A stretch of DNA of 64,000 nt from Acidobacteriota bacterium (GTDB taxonomy: Bacteria; Acidobacteriota; Holophagae; Holophagales; Holophagaceae), in NCBI GenBank assembly GCA_016195985.1, contig JACPYP010000018.1:40427-104426 (forward strand). The letters run 5' to 3'. A program made the translations under genes and the position numbers. This document shows positions 18,230-28,142 of this stretch, piece by piece. How positions within the stretch are numbered: the stretch's first letter is position 1; every line of letters begins with the position of its first letter. Under the pieces are notes generated by a model. The model searched no databases, was not told the origin of the DNA, and saw only the letters and a program-made list of their open reading frames with translations.

Positions 18230-19021
18230 ATGAATCGCTCTGACCGCCCCATCGGCGTCTTCGATTCCGGCATCGGCGGGCTCACCGTCATCCATGCCCT
18301 GCGCCAGTTCCTGCCCCAGGAAGATCTGGTCTACCTGGGGGACACGGCCCGCCTGCCCTACGGCAGCAAGAGCCATCGCACCATCGAGCGCTATACCCTG
18401 CAGATGGGCGAGCTGCTCCAGCGCGCGGAACCCAAGCTCATCGTCATCGCATGCAACACGGCCAGCGCCCACGGACTGCCAGCCCTGCAAGCCGTGAGCC
18501 CCTGCCCCGTCATCGGCGTCATCGAGCCTGGCGCCGAGGCCGCTGCCGAGCAGAGCGGGCCCGTGGGCGTCATCGGAACCCTGGCCACCGTGGGCAGCGC
18601 CGCCTACGACACGGCCATCCGCCGCCACGATCCGGATCGCGTCATCCACAGCGTGGCCTGCCCCCTGCTGGTGCCTCTGGCGGAAGAGGGCTGGTTCGAC
18701 GATCCGGTCACCGACACCATTTGCCGCCGCTACTTGAATCAGCTGCCTTTCGAAGTGAAGACCGTGGTGCTGGGCTGCACCCACTACCCGACGCTCATGA
18801 CCAGCCTGGAGCGCAGCCGCCCCGGCACCCACTGGATCGACAGCGGCCGCGTCACCGCCAAGGCCGTGGACCGCCTTCTCCAAGGCCACCTGGGCTACCG
18901 CACTGCCAGCGCCCGTGGCGCCCTGCGGGTGCAGCTCACGGATGCCAGCAGCCGCCTGAAGGAAGTGGGCAGCCGGTTTCTGGAAGAGGTGCTGGGCGAG
19001 GTGGAAGTGGTCGAGATCTAG
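18230..19021 (+). CDS. murI: Glutamate racemase
   Basis: The 263-residue protein has the MurI signatures GVFDSGIGGLTV, ACNTASA (first catalytic Cys) and GCTHYP (second catalytic Cys). It makes D-glutamate for peptidoglycan. The ATG at 18230 (MNRSDRPIGVFDSG) is the family-consistent start. A longer in-frame start at 18188 lies inside the extragenic hairpin. There is no clear Shine-Dalgarno sequence because the hairpin arm occupies that place, which is unusual for an essential gene. Confidence 0.95.
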   Translation: MNRSDRPIGVFDSGIGGLTVIHALRQFLPQEDLVYLGDTARLPYGSKSHRTIERYTLQMGELLQRAEPKLIVIACNTASAHGLPALQAVSPCPVIGVIEPGAEAAAEQSGPVGVIGTLATVGSAAYDTAIRRHDPDRVIHSVACPLLVPLAEEGWFDDPVTDTICRRYLNQLPFEVKTVVLGCTHYPTLMTSLERSRPGTHWIDSGRVTAKAVDRLLQGHLGYRTASARGALRVQLTDASSRLKEVGSRFLEEVLGEVEVVEI

Positions 19022-19040
19022 CTGGACGGGAGAGATGGGC

Positions 19041-19673
19041 ATGAAGAGTTGGATGGCAATCCTGCTGCTTGCGGTATTCCTGGGCTGTGCGAGACCCGCC
19101 TATGACTGGAGGAGTCCCGCGGGAGCCCTCCCGCCGGTCATTCTCCGAGTGGAGGTGGATCCGAAGGTTCCCGATCGCGAGGCCATCCAGCGCATCTACC
19201 CGCCCATCATCCAGGCTTACTTGGCCGATTGGTTGCCCATGGTATCTGAAACGCCTTCGACTCCGGCGGAGGCGATCTATCTCAATCTGTACATCAGCTG
19301 CCAGTGTGAAGGCGCCTTCATCAGAAACGCCAACGGAACCATGAAACTCCTGGAGATCTTCGATAAGGATGCTCGGAGGGACAAGGCGCCGGATCCGGAC
19401 CATGTGCAGACCCAACGTCTGGGCTACCAGGTCGATGACATGCAAGGATCCCTGTCTATCCACGCACCCCAAACCTGGAAGCAGCCCTACAAGAGCCTGT
19501 TCTTGAAGACCTTTGTCGCGCATTACATGGATCCCCTCTCCAATGACGCGCGGCTCGTCCGTTCCAATGTCCAAGCGGAACAGGCCCGAGGGCTGGCCCG
19601 GTGGATGGTGGCGGACCTCCAGCAAGTGGGCCTGGCCTCGAAGGCTCCGGTGCTGAAGACCTCAGCCCCGTGA
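19041..19673 (+). CDS. Lipoprotein of unknown function
   Basis: The 210-residue product starts with a lipoprotein signal (MAILLLAVFLGCARP, lipidated Cys near residue 17). The rest shows no family I recognise. It includes RVEVDPKVPDREAIQ and a stretch containing CQC (YISCQCEG). The ATG at 19041 is chosen because GGGAG at 19026 is well spaced from it; the ATG at 19035 is too close. The sequence is less GC-rich than its neighbours, a possible sign of later arrival. Its end overlaps the convergent histidine kinase gene by 12 bases. Confidence 0.7.
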   Translation: MKSWMAILLLAVFLGCARPAYDWRSPAGALPPVILRVEVDPKVPDREAIQRIYPPIIQAYLADWLPMVSETPSTPAEAIYLNLYISCQCEGAFIRNANGTMKLLEIFDKDARRDKAPDPDHVQTQRLGYQVDDMQGSLSIHAPQTWKQPYKSLFLKTFVAHYMDPLSNDARLVRSNVQAEQARGLARWMVADLQQVGLASKAPVLKTSAP

Positions 19674-21287
19674 AGCTCCTGGAAGGGTGAACACCACGCA
19701 GGTGCCCTGCCCCTCGGTGCTCTCGATGCGGATGTCGCCGCCGTGGCCCCGCACGATTTCCCTGCAGATGCTGAGGCCCAGGCCCGTTCCCTTGCCTTCG
19801 GGCTTGGTGGTGAACATGGGGCGGAAGACCTTGCTGAGCAAATCGGCTGGAATGCCCTGGCCCGAATCCTGGAAGCGGAATTCCCACCAGAGGCCTCCGG
19901 GAGTGCTGTCCTCGGAGAGCCGCGCGCTGAGACGGACGGTGCCGCCTTCGGGCATGGCGTCCACCGCGTTGTTCATGAGGTTGAGGAAGAGCTGCTCCAT
20001 CTGCTTGCGGTCCACGTCCAGGCTGCAGTTCGGGGGGGCCTCGGCCAGCACGTGGATGCCGTGGGCGGTCAGGGCGGGGGTCCACAGCTGCTGGAGGTCC
20101 CGCAGCAGGTGGCTCAGGGATTGGACTTCGCGGTGCAGCTGGGGGCGGCGGGTGAGGTCGAGCAGGCGGCGCACGATGTCGCCCACCCGCTTGATCTGGC
20201 CGCCGATGACCCCCAGCCGTTCGCGGGTCTTGTCGGGCAGGTCCTTCTGGGCGTCGAGCAACTGGAGGTGCCCCGTCACGAGGTTCAGCGGCGTGCCCAC
20301 CTCGTGGGCGAAGGTGGCCGTGAGTTGCCCGGCCACCGCCAGCCTTTCCTGGGCGCTCAGTTCTTCCCGCAGCAGGGCGTTGCGCTCCACCAGGGCCGCC
20401 AGTTCGTCATTCTTGGCCTGCAACTCGAAAAGGGCCGCGTCAATGCGGCCCTGCAGGTTGGTGTTCAGGCCCCGGATCTCCCGGATGAGGGTCTCCCTCT
20501 CCTGGGCGGCCTGTTCCAGCTGCGCAGCCATGTCGTTGAAGCGGCCCGCGATGAGGCCCAGTTCATCGCTGCGGCGGACCGGAGCCCGGGCCCCCGCCTC
20601 GCCCTGTTCCAAGCGCTGCATGGTGAGCGCCAGCCCCTCGATGGGATCGCTAATGAGCACCCGCAAGATGAGCCAGAGCAGGATGAACTCGCCCAGCAGC
20701 ACCCCGGGAAGGGTGCGGACGGTCTTGTTGAAGTTGTTGCTCCATACCACCTCCCAGCGCTCCAGGTCGCAGTAGGCGCGGATGAGGCCGATGGGCGGCT
20801 GGTTGGGCCGGTGGGTGTGGATGGGCAGGTAGACCTTCCAGGCCCGGCCTCCGGTGTTCAGGTCCACCAGCTCCGCTTGGGGTCCCGGCAGAGACAGGTA
20901 TGAGCCGATTTCAGGCCCCCAATCCACCGTTTTCTCGTCGCCTGAGGAGCGCACCATGTCCACTTCGCTGCCCTTGCCCAGGCGCTTGAAGACATCGATC
21001 TGGAAGATGCTGCGGTCGGGGCCGGCGATGCTTTCCAGCAACTGGTCCAGCTTGTCCGGATTGCTGAAAGTGGGATCCCGCTCGATGATGTCGGTCTCCA
21101 CGGTGCCCGCGGCTTCGATGGTGAGCTTCCGGGAATAATTCTCCAGTTCCCGCCGGCTGTTCCGGGTGATGTTATAGGCCACGGCCACGGTGAGGACACT
21201 GGTGACCAGGCCCAGCAGCACGAAGAGCTTGGCGTGGAGGCTGCGCAGCCAGGCCAAGGGGCGGATCCGCATGCGCCAGAAACTCAT
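19662..21287 (-). CDS. Membrane-bound sensor histidine kinase
   Basis: The 541-residue protein has two membrane segments (about 18-40 and 190-212) around an extracytoplasmic sensing domain. A HAMP domain follows (DPIEGLALTMQRLEQGE), then a coiled coil, the His-box TFAHEVGTPLN and the ATPase motifs LMNNAVDAM, DSGQGIP and GTGLGLSI. It would autophosphorylate on the H-box His and pass the phosphate to a response regulator. No regulator gene lies next to it, so it is an orphan kinase here. Its start overlaps the CHAD-domain gene stop (ATGA), indicating an operon with that gene first. Confidence 0.92.
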   Translation of the reverse strand: MSFWRMRIRPLAWLRSLHAKLFVLLGLVTSVLTVAVAYNITRNSRRELENYSRKLTIEAAGTVETDIIERDPTFSNPDKLDQLLESIAGPDRSIFQIDVFKRLGKGSEVDMVRSSGDEKTVDWGPEIGSYLSLPGPQAELVDLNTGGRAWKVYLPIHTHRPNQPPIGLIRAYCDLERWEVVWSNNFNKTVRTLPGVLLGEFILLWLILRVLISDPIEGLALTMQRLEQGEAGARAPVRRSDELGLIAGRFNDMAAQLEQAAQERETLIREIRGLNTNLQGRIDAALFELQAKNDELAALVERNALLREELSAQERLAVAGQLTATFAHEVGTPLNLVTGHLQLLDAQKDLPDKTRERLGVIGGQIKRVGDIVRRLLDLTRRPQLHREVQSLSHLLRDLQQLWTPALTAHGIHVLAEAPPNCSLDVDRKQMEQLFLNLMNNAVDAMPEGGTVRLSARLSEDSTPGGLWWEFRFQDSGQGIPADLLSKVFRPMFTTKPEGKGTGLGLSICREIVRGHGGDIRIESTEGQGTCVVFTLPGASRG

Positions 21288-22195
21288 GGCAGGGATCCAT
21301 CCAGGGGCGGCAGCCCCAGGGACGGGCGGGCCAGGCGGGCGAAGGCGGGGGGATCTTGGGCCTGTGAGAGGGCCGCGAAGCGATCAAAGGCCAGGCGGCG
21401 GTTTTCAGCCACGTACCCCAGGAGGTCGAGCACGCCACCGCAGAGGGTCGCCCGGTCCCGCAGGCGCAAATCAGCCTCAGCCTGCCAGAGGAGGGCCTCC
21501 AGGGCGGCCAGGTCATGGTGATCGCCCAGGGCGGTCTGGAGGGCGCGCAGGCCTTTCAGGAGGGTCTCCGGCGATTCGGAGAAGGCGCTTTCCAGGGCCT
21601 CCACCGCGTAGCGCAGTTTTTTGATGCGGACCCGCGCCTTATGCATGGCCGCGGCATCCTCGTGGGCGGCAAGGCCGGCGAGGCCGCCCAAGGCCGAGGC
21701 AGCGCGCGGTTCCAGGCAGGCCCAGGCGGCCTCCTGGAGGGAGGTGGCCTGGAAGGGGTTCTGCAGCGCGGGCACCTCCAGCAGGCGGCGCAGGTCGGGC
21801 AGGCGGAGGCGGTCCAGCTCCTTCTCCATGCTGCGCCGGGCCTTGGCGCGCCCCCGGTCCACCTGCTCCAGCAGGTGTTCGATGACTGCTGCCTCGGTGG
21901 TGGTGCGGGCATTGAGGTGATGGCTCCGCAGAAATTGCGAATGCACATCCAGTTCCCGGGGAAGCCCCAGGGTGTCCACGAGGTCTTTCAATGCCCTTCG
22001 CCGTTTCTTGTGCTCGGGGTAGGCTTCGGGGTCCACCAGGTCCAGCACGGCGCCCAGCCGGCGGGCGGAAACGCGGACCTGGTGCAGCTGTTCCTCGTCT
22101 TCGGCCCAGCCCTTGGCCCCCAGCAGTTCCTGCAGGCGGGCCAGGCGGACCTCAAGGGCGTGGTGGAGCAGGATCGCCAACTCGGCTGGATGCAT
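21284..22195 (-). CDS. CHAD-domain protein
   Basis: The 303-residue protein is almost entirely helical and has the conserved-His pattern of CHAD domains: LHQVRVSARRLGAVLDLV near the N-terminus and MHKARVRIKKLRYAVEAL near residue 185. CHAD domains bind polyphosphate, and many lie near polyphosphate kinases or CYTH triphosphatases. Here the partner is a sensor kinase, with which it overlaps by 4 bases. A role in polyphosphate or phosphate-related signalling is a family-based guess. It diverges from uvrA with 57 bases between starts. Confidence 0.87.
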   Translation of the reverse strand: MHPAELAILLHHALEVRLARLQELLGAKGWAEDEEQLHQVRVSARRLGAVLDLVDPEAYPEHKKRRRALKDLVDTLGLPRELDVHSQFLRSHHLNARTTTEAAVIEHLLEQVDRGRAKARRSMEKELDRLRLPDLRRLLEVPALQNPFQATSLQEAAWACLEPRAASALGGLAGLAAHEDAAAMHKARVRIKKLRYAVEALESAFSESPETLLKGLRALQTALGDHHDLAALEALLWQAEADLRLRDRATLCGGVLDLLGYVAENRRLAFDRFAALSQAQDPPAFARLARPSLGLPPLDGSLP

Positions 22196-22252
22196 CCCAT
22201 GATTTTAGACACATTCCGCGAAAGCGAAAAAATGGCGTAAACTGGGGAGACC

Positions 22253-25084
22253 ATGGAACACATTCACATCAAAGGCGCGAGGGAGCACAACCTCAAGAAT
22301 TTCGACCTCTCCCTGCCGCGCAACCAGCTGGTGGTGATCACGGGGCTCTCGGGTTCGGGCAAGTCGAGCCTGGCCTTCGACACGCTGTACGCCGAGGGCC
22401 AGCGGCGCTATGTCGAAAGCCTGTCGGCCTACGCGCGACAGTTCCTCGATCAGATGGAGAAGCCCGATGTGGACAGCATCGAGGGCCTGTCTCCGGCCAT
22501 TTCCATCGAGCAGAAGACCACCAGCCGGAACCCCCGCTCCACCGTGGCCACGGTGACGGAGATCTACGACTATCTGCGCCTGCTCTTCGCCCGCATCGGC
22601 AAGCCCACCTGCGTGGCTTGCGGCGAGGCCATCGCCAGCCAGACCATCCAGGAGATGACGGACCAGATTCTCTCCAGGCCCGAGGGCACCAAGCTGCAGT
22701 TGCTGGCTCCCGTGGTGCGGGGCCGCAAGGGCGAGTACAAGAAGCTCCTGCAGGACCTCATGAAACGGGGATACATCCGGGCCCGGGTCAACGGCACGAT
22801 GCTCGATCTCACGGAGGGCATCCCCGATCTGGACAAGCAGAAGAAACACACGCTGGAAGTGGTCATCGACCGGCTGAAGGTGAGTCCGTCCATCCAGTCG
22901 CGCCTGGCCGACAGCCTGGAGATCGCCTGCAACCTGGCCGAGGGCTCGGCTCTGGTCCAGTTGGATGAAAAGGAAACGCTGTTTTCCAGCAAGCTCGCTT
23001 GCAATAACCCGAAATGCTCGCATTTCGGGTTGGGGCTGCCGGAGCTGGAGCCCCGCTCCTTCTCCTTCAACAGCCCCTACGGGGCCTGCCCCACCTGCGA
23101 CGGCCTGGGCTTCAAGCGGCAGTTCGCCGAAGAGCTGATCATCCCCAACCCGTCCCTTTCCATCAATGAGGGCGCCATCCAAGCCAGCGGCTGGAAGAGC
23201 GTGGGCGAGGACGGCTGGCGCTCCCAGCTCATGGAACAACTCTCCAAGAAGATGAAGTTCAGCCTCGACATGCCGTGGAAGAAGCTGCCCGCCGACATCC
23301 GCCGCCTGCTGCTGCACGGCACCGAAAAGGAAATGCGCTTCACCTACGAGAGCAAGCGCAACCGCTACGATTTCGTCCATCACTTCGAAGGCATCATCGG
23401 CAACCTGGACCGCCGCTACCGCGAGACCACCAGCGAAGAGATCCAGGCGGAAATGGAGCAGTCCATGCGCATCATCCCCTGCGAGGAATGCGGGGGACAG
23501 CGCCTGAGGCCCGAAGTGCTGGCGGTCTATGTGGCGGGTCTGAACATTGCCCAGGTGGTGGCCAAGAGCGTGCGCGATTCCCGGAAGTGGTTCGGGGAGC
23601 TGGCCCTGGAGGGCAAGGATGCCGTCATCGCCGAAAAGGTGCTGAAGGAGATCCGCGAGCGCCTGGGCTTCCTGGACGACGTGGGCCTGGGCTACCTCAC
23701 GCTGGATCGCAGCGCCGCCACGCTGTCCGGCGGCGAGGGCCAGCGCATCCGCCTGGCCACTCAGATCGGCAGCAAACTCCAGGGCGTGTTGTACGTGCTG
23801 GACGAGCCCAGCATCGGCCTGCACCAGCGCGACAACCTGCAGCTCATCAAAACGCTGCAGGAGATGCGCGACCTGGGCAACACGGTACTCGTGGTGGAGC
23901 ACGATCTGGAAACCATCCTGGCCGCTGATCACGTGGTGGACATGGGCCCCGGCGCCGGCGAACACGGCGGCCAGGTGGTGGCCTGCGGCACCCCGGACCA
24001 GATCAGCCGCACCAAGGGGTCCATCACCGGCGACTTCCTTTCCGGCCGCGATGCCATCCCCGTGCCCCGCAAGCGCCGCAAGGCCTCCAGGGGGCATCTT
24101 TCGGTGCTGGGCGCCGAGGAGAACAACCTCAAGAAGGTGGACGCGGACTTCCCCATCGGCCTCGTCACCTGCGTGACCGGCGTCAGCGGGTCCGGCAAGA
24201 GCACCCTGGTGAACGAGATCCTCTACAAGGCCCTCGCCAACCAGCTGCACCAGGGCGTCCACGTGGTGGGCAAGCACAAGGCCATCAAGGGCCTCGAGGC
24301 CATCGACAAGGTCATCGACATCGACCAGGCCCCCATCGGCCGCACGCCCCGCAGCAATCCGGCCACCTACACCGGCCTGTTCACCCCCCTTCGGGAACTC
24401 TTCGCGCAGTTGCCCGAGAGCAAGGCCCGGGGCTACGCGCCCGGCCGCTACAGCTTCAACGTGAAGGGCGGGCGCTGCGAAAAGTGCGAAGGCGACGGCG
24501 TCCTCAAGATCGAGATGCACTTTCTTCCGGATGTCTACGTCACCTGCGAGCAGTGCAAGGGCAAGCGCTACAACCGGGAAACCCTGGAGATCCACTACAA
24601 GGGCAAGAGCATCTCCGATGTGTTGGCCATGACGGTCGAAGAAGCGCTGGTCCTCTTCGAGCCCATTCCCGTGCTGGCCAACAAGCTGCAGACCCTCATG
24701 GACGTGGGCCTGGGCTACGTCCGGCTGGGGCAGAGCGCCACCACACTGTCCGGCGGCGAGGCCCAGCGCGTGAAGCTGGCCAAGGAGTTGAGCAAGCGCG
24801 CCACGGGACGCACGGTGTACATCCTGGATGAACCCACCACCGGCCTGCACCTGAAGGACATCCAGAAGCTGCTGGAGGTCGTCACGCGGTTGGTGGAGGC
24901 GGGCAATACCATCATCATCATCGAGCACAACCTTGACGTGATCAAAACCGCGGACTGGATTCTCGACCTGGGCCCCGAAGGCGGTGGCGAAGGCGGCCGC
25001 ATCATTGCCGAGGGCACCCCCGAAGAAGTGGCCAAGCGGAAGGCGAGCATCACAGGCAAGTACTTGGCGCCGTACCTAAAATAG
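22253..25084 (+). CDS. uvrA: Excinuclease ABC subunit A
   Basis: The 943-residue protein is a complete UvrA, the DNA-damage sensor of nucleotide excision repair. Two ABC ATPase units are present, with Walker [11 protein letters not shown] (about residue 30) and [10 protein letters not shown] (about 640), and ABC signatures LSGGEGQRI and [12 protein letters not shown]. Zinc fingers (CVACG, the CEECGGQRL region, CEKCEGDG...CEQCKGKRY) are visible. The start has GGGGAG just upstream, and TAAACT at 22238-22243 may be a -10 box. A partial copy of its last 143 bases lies downstream. Confidence 0.97.
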   Translation: MEHIHIKGAREHNLKNFDLSLPRNQLVVITGLSGSGKSSLAFDTLYAEGQRRYVESLSAYARQFLDQMEKPDVDSIEGLSPAISIEQKTTSRNPRSTVATVTEIYDYLRLLFARIGKPTCVACGEAIASQTIQEMTDQILSRPEGTKLQLLAPVVRGRKGEYKKLLQDLMKRGYIRARVNGTMLDLTEGIPDLDKQKKHTLEVVIDRLKVSPSIQSRLADSLEIACNLAEGSALVQLDEKETLFSSKLACNNPKCSHFGLGLPELEPRSFSFNSPYGACPTCDGLGFKRQFAEELIIPNPSLSINEGAIQASGWKSVGEDGWRSQLMEQLSKKMKFSLDMPWKKLPADIRRLLLHGTEKEMRFTYESKRNRYDFVHHFEGIIGNLDRRYRETTSEEIQAEMEQSMRIIPCEECGGQRLRPEVLAVYVAGLNIAQVVAKSVRDSRKWFGELALEGKDAVIAEKVLKEIRERLGFLDDVGLGYLTLDRSAATLSGGEGQRIRLATQIGSKLQGVLYVLDEPSIGLHQRDNLQLIKTLQEMRDLGNTVLVVEHDLETILAADHVVDMGPGAGEHGGQVVACGTPDQISRTKGSITGDFLSGRDAIPVPRKRRKASRGHLSVLGAEENNLKKVDADFPIGLVTCVTGVSGSGKSTLVNEILYKALANQLHQGVHVVGKHKAIKGLEAIDKVIDIDQAPIGRTPRSNPATYTGLFTPLRELFAQLPESKARGYAPGRYSFNVKGGRCEKCEGDGVLKIEMHFLPDVYVTCEQCKGKRYNRETLEIHYKGKSISDVLAMTVEEALVLFEPIPVLANKLQTLMDVGLGYVRLGQSATTLSGGEAQRVKLAKELSKRATGRTVYILDEPTTGLHLKDIQKLLEVVTRLVEAGNTIIIIEHNLDVIKTADWILDLGPEGGGEGGRIIAEGTPEEVAKRKASITGKYLAPYLK

Positions 25085-25265
25085 GCGGGCGAGTCTCCTC
25101 GGATGGCTCCGGGTTGGTTTGGAGCCATGCACTCCGCGACCTTAAACGCGAGTCAAGGTTCTCCTCTGGCCTCGGCCCATGGCGCGTTCACGCGGCCCCT
25201 CCTGGGCCGCGCCCTTTGGGCCATCGCGCTGCGCGCGACGGTGGGCCTCCGCTCCTGCTGCGGCC

Positions 25266-25408
25266 TCAAAACCGCGGACTGGATCCTCGACCTGGGCCCC
25301 GAAGGCGGTGGCGAAGGCGGCCGCATCATTGCCGAGGGCACCCCCGAAGAAGTGGCCAAATGCAAGGGCAGCATCGCGGGCAAGTAACTGCAGCCGTACT
25401 TGAAATAG
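25266..25408 (+). pseudogene. Decayed duplicate of the uvrA 3' end
   Basis: These 143 bases align without gaps to the last 143 bases of uvrA (24942-25084), from TCAAAACCGCGGACTGGAT to the final TAG. The translation keeps [19 protein letters not shown], but Tyr is replaced by a TAA stop before LQPYLK, and several other changes are present. The fragment has no start or upstream uvrA sequence. The 181 bases between the copies (25085-25265) match nothing recognisable. It is a remnant of tandem duplication or recombination, not a gene. Confidence 0.88.
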
Positions 25409-25414
25409 CCGGCC

Positions 25415-27565
25415 CTATAGCCGCCACAAGTACGAGGCCTTGAAGAAGAGGCCCCGCTGCATGTCGAGGTAGTGGTCCGAGGGGCGGTACATGCCGTTCT
25501 CCCATTCCTGCTTCTTGGAGAGGGAGCCGTAGCCCAGGTAGACGACGGTGCCGGGGATGTAGGTGTAGGCGGCAAGGAGGTCCGTCAGAATCTGGCGGCG
25601 AAACCCGTTGTGTTCGACGATGGCCCTGAGGAAGAAGGCCTGGGTGAACTGATAGGTGAGTCGGGCCCGGCTGATGGGATAGGCGTAGATCCGCTCGCCG
25701 GTAGCGTCCCGGAAGAAGTCGGCATAGGTCCAGTTCAAGGCGAGGTTGAGGGATTCGCCGGGCTGGTAGACGGTGGCGAAGGCGGTCTGCGAACCGCGGC
25801 CCTGGAAGGGATCCACGATGTAGCGGATGCCCTTGCCGCGCCAGTAGGATGCCTGCAAGGAGAGGGTCTTGTGGACCTGGCTCTTGGCGGATACCCGCAG
25901 GCCGTCGGTGCGGAAGCGCTGGCCCTGAAACACCTCGGTGGCGCCGTCCCACTGAAGGGTGGCGCTGCCGTTGCCCTGGAAGATGGTGGTGAGGCCGAGG
26001 GTGGCATCCCCCTCGCGCAGGCCGCTGGGGTGGTCCCGCAGGGTGCTGTAGCCGATGAAGGGATCCAGGCGCCGGGCCCAGGTGGAGCTGGGGTAGAGCT
26101 TGGGGGTCAGGCGCAGGTTCGCGGAGGTGAGGCCGGTGCGGGTGAGGTAGCCCGCGTCGGTGGTGAAATCGGCGCTGACGTCGTGGACATCGGCGTTTAC
26201 CGTGAGGCGGCTGGTGTCGTAGAGGTACTCCAGGCCCAGGGCCCTTCCGCGCCGGGCCTCCGGGGAAGTCCCGTCCTGGGTGGACGAGCCGAAGGCGTGA
26301 AAGCCCAATTGGGAGCCCGGGCTGAGGCGGATCTGGCCGTCTGGCCCCAGCACGCGGTTGACGCGGGGGCCCTGGTCGCGGCCAGCGTAAAAGGCGCCGA
26401 GGTAGCCGTCCTCCTGGGTGCTGCGGCGGTAGCGGAGGATGCCGAAGCGCGGATCCGCCGTGGCCCCCGTGGCAGGATCGGCAGTGTCGAGGGCCGAAAG
26501 CAGTGCGAGGGTGTCGTTGGGGCTCAGTTTTCCGGACAGCTTGGCCCCCCACTTGGGATCGACGATGGTGCGGGAATGGAGGACGGCCAGCAGGGGGCCC
26601 GACTGGGAGGCGGCGATGTTGAAGGCTTCGCTTCCTTCCAAGAAGAAGGGGCGCTTCTCCGCAAAGAAGAGGCCGGAACGGAGGTTGGCGTCCACCTGCC
26701 CCGCATCGGCTTCCACCTGCGAGAAATCCGGATTCACCGTGGCATCCAGGATGAGGCTGGGGGTGATGCCGTACTTGCCCGTGAGGCTCCACTGGCGGTC
26801 ATCGGGGTGGCGAACCATGAGACCGTTCTCCCGGACGGATTTCCGGGAGAGGGTGAAGGCGGGCAGCAGTTCCAGCAGGGTGGGCCGCGCCAGCCCCTCG
26901 TATTCCAGCACGGCCATCTGGGGAAGGAAGGCGTAGCCGCGGGCGGGATCCAGGGCGGGGAAGGAGCCGTGCTCCAGGCGGCGGTTGATGGTGCGCTCGA
27001 AGAAGACAGCCATCTGGACCGTGGGCTGATGGAGGTAGCGGATGCTCTTCAGGGGGATGCAGACCTCCACCGCGTAGCCTTCGGCATCGATGCGGGCGGC
27101 GCTGTCCCACACCATGTCGACGCTGAAATCCTCCTTGTTGCTGGCGAAGCGGCTGTCGCCCTGGACGCCCAGGGGCGTGACGTAGAAGGCGTAGAGCGAC
27201 TGCTGGTCGTTGAAGGTATCGAGGTTGATGCAGACGAAATCGCTGGCGGCGATGTCGTCGCGCCGGGAAAGGGTGGCCTTGATCTTGTCAGGCTGGTCGT
27301 CGAAGCAGCGGAAGGCGAAATAGAGGTTCTGATCGTCGTAGGCCATGTAGGCGACGGTCTTTTCCGCCTGCTTCTTGCCGAACTCCGGAATGAAGGTCTC
27401 GAAATCCGTCACCGAACGGGCCTGGGCCCACACTGGATCGTCGAGTTTCCCGTCCAGCACGGGCGGAGTGGTGGTCCTGAAGGGACGCAGGACCGGCTTG
27501 ACCACGGGGGCCGCCTGCAGGAAGGACCAGGCCAGCAGCAGGGCGGACAGAAGGCGGGGGCGCAT
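25415..27565 (-). CDS. DUF5916-type secreted/outer-membrane protein with N-terminal CBM9-like domain
   Basis: The 716-residue protein has a signal peptide, then a carbohydrate-binding-module-9-like domain (PPVLDGKLDDPVWAQA...). A long domain rich in beta strands follows, with the family hallmark VNPDFSQVEADAGQVDANLR and FFAEKRPFFLEGSEAF. The last ~400 residues look like outer-membrane barrel strands and end in WRL. DUF5916 proteins are common in Bacteroidota, Acidobacteriota and Gemmatimonadota; their function is unproven, and sugar or peptide handling is suspected. It ends 7 bases from the uvrA duplicate, convergent with it. Confidence 0.85.
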   Translation of the reverse strand: MRPRLLSALLLAWSFLQAAPVVKPVLRPFRTTTPPVLDGKLDDPVWAQARSVTDFETFIPEFGKKQAEKTVAYMAYDDQNLYFAFRCFDDQPDKIKATLSRRDDIAASDFVCINLDTFNDQQSLYAFYVTPLGVQGDSRFASNKEDFSVDMVWDSAARIDAEGYAVEVCIPLKSIRYLHQPTVQMAVFFERTINRRLEHGSFPALDPARGYAFLPQMAVLEYEGLARPTLLELLPAFTLSRKSVRENGLMVRHPDDRQWSLTGKYGITPSLILDATVNPDFSQVEADAGQVDANLRSGLFFAEKRPFFLEGSEAFNIAASQSGPLLAVLHSRTIVDPKWGAKLSGKLSPNDTLALLSALDTADPATGATADPRFGILRYRRSTQEDGYLGAFYAGRDQGPRVNRVLGPDGQIRLSPGSQLGFHAFGSSTQDGTSPEARRGRALGLEYLYDTSRLTVNADVHDVSADFTTDAGYLTRTGLTSANLRLTPKLYPSSTWARRLDPFIGYSTLRDHPSGLREGDATLGLTTIFQGNGSATLQWDGATEVFQGQRFRTDGLRVSAKSQVHKTLSLQASYWRGKGIRYIVDPFQGRGSQTAFATVYQPGESLNLALNWTYADFFRDATGERIYAYPISRARLTYQFTQAFFLRAIVEHNGFRRQILTDLLAAYTYIPGTVVYLGYGSLSKKQEWENGMYRPSDHYLDMQRGLFFKASYLWRL

Positions 27566-27675
27566 TGCGGGTCCAGAAAAGCCATCTGCGGGGCAGTGGG
27601 AGGGGGCCTCAGTCTACATCAAATCAGGATGTATGCAGGCCTGCCCTTCTGCGGACCAGCGCCCAGGCTGCGCGT
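27566..27675. other. Short intergenic region upstream of the DUF5916 gene
   Basis: No gene is seen. It should hold the minus-strand promoter of the DUF5916 gene and the end of the fliW-csrA transcript. I found no clear terminator hairpin. Confidence 0.3.
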
Positions 27676-27894
27676 TCAGGCGTACTGATCGATCCGCTGA
27701 CCCACGCCGCTGGCGGTGGCCATGATCCTGGCCAGTTCGGCGCCCTGTTCGGCAGTGATGTCCAAAGACTTCTTGAGGACGCTGACAGCGACCTGGCCTT
27801 GAACCAGCGCCTGGGCTTGGGCTACGGAACCTGCAGGACTGACATCCACAAAACCCCCAACCCGAGGCTCATCGGCTGCTGGGCTTCCGGACAT
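27676..27894 (-). CDS. Small YjfB-like putative motility protein
   Basis: The 72-residue product has the C-terminal pattern SVLKKSLDITAEQGAELARIM...IDQYA, resembling the YjfB 'putative motility protein' family found beside flagellar genes. The start at 27894 lies inside csrA (26-base overlap in another frame), so the two are probably translationally coupled. It follows fliW and csrA, consistent with flagellar regulation. Family assignment rests on a short motif, so confidence is moderate. The exact start could be further upstream. Confidence 0.6.
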   Translation of the reverse strand: MSGSPAADEPRVGGFVDVSPAGSVAQAQALVQGQVAVSVLKKSLDITAEQGAELARIMATASGVGQRIDQYA

Positions 27895-28120
27895 GAGCGG
27901 TTCGCAGCAGGGCCACCGCGTCCTGGACCGGCATCTTGGCCTTGGCCGCGGCCCGGTTTTCCTCGGCGATGGCATCGAAAACTTCCCGCCGGTGAACTTG
28001 GACACTTTGAGGTGCCTTGATCCCCAGGCGGACGCCATCTTTGGAGATGCCGAGGACGACGACCTCGATCTCGCCACCGATGACGATGGACTGCTCTGCC
28101 TTTCGGGTGATCACCAGCAT
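27869..28120 (-). CDS. csrA: Carbon storage regulator / translational repressor CsrA
   Basis: The 83-residue protein has the CsrA fold from its first residues: MLVITRKAEQSIVIGGEIEV and GIKAPQSVQVHRREVF, which include the RNA-binding strands and the conserved Arg. It binds GGA motifs in mRNA leaders and represses translation, including that of flagellin. It is somewhat longer than usual (60-70 residues), with an Ala/Lys-rich tail. It directly follows fliW (22-base gap), whose product sequesters CsrA in a partner switch with flagellin. Confidence 0.95.
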   Translation of the reverse strand: MLVITRKAEQSIVIGGEIEVVVLGISKDGVRLGIKAPQSVQVHRREVFDAIAEENRAAAKAKMPVQDAVALLRTAHVRKPSSR

Positions 28121-28142
28121 TTAGGGAGGCTACCAGAGCAGG

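Noticed and set aside
22205..24928. 907-residue minus-strand open frame opposite uvrA
   Set aside because: It is fully covered by uvrA, whose motifs are unmistakable, and it has no recognisable features.
25472..27688. 738-residue plus-strand open frame opposite the DUF5916 gene
   Set aside because: It has Gly/Val/Ala-rich shadow composition, while the minus-strand frame has family motifs and a signal peptide.
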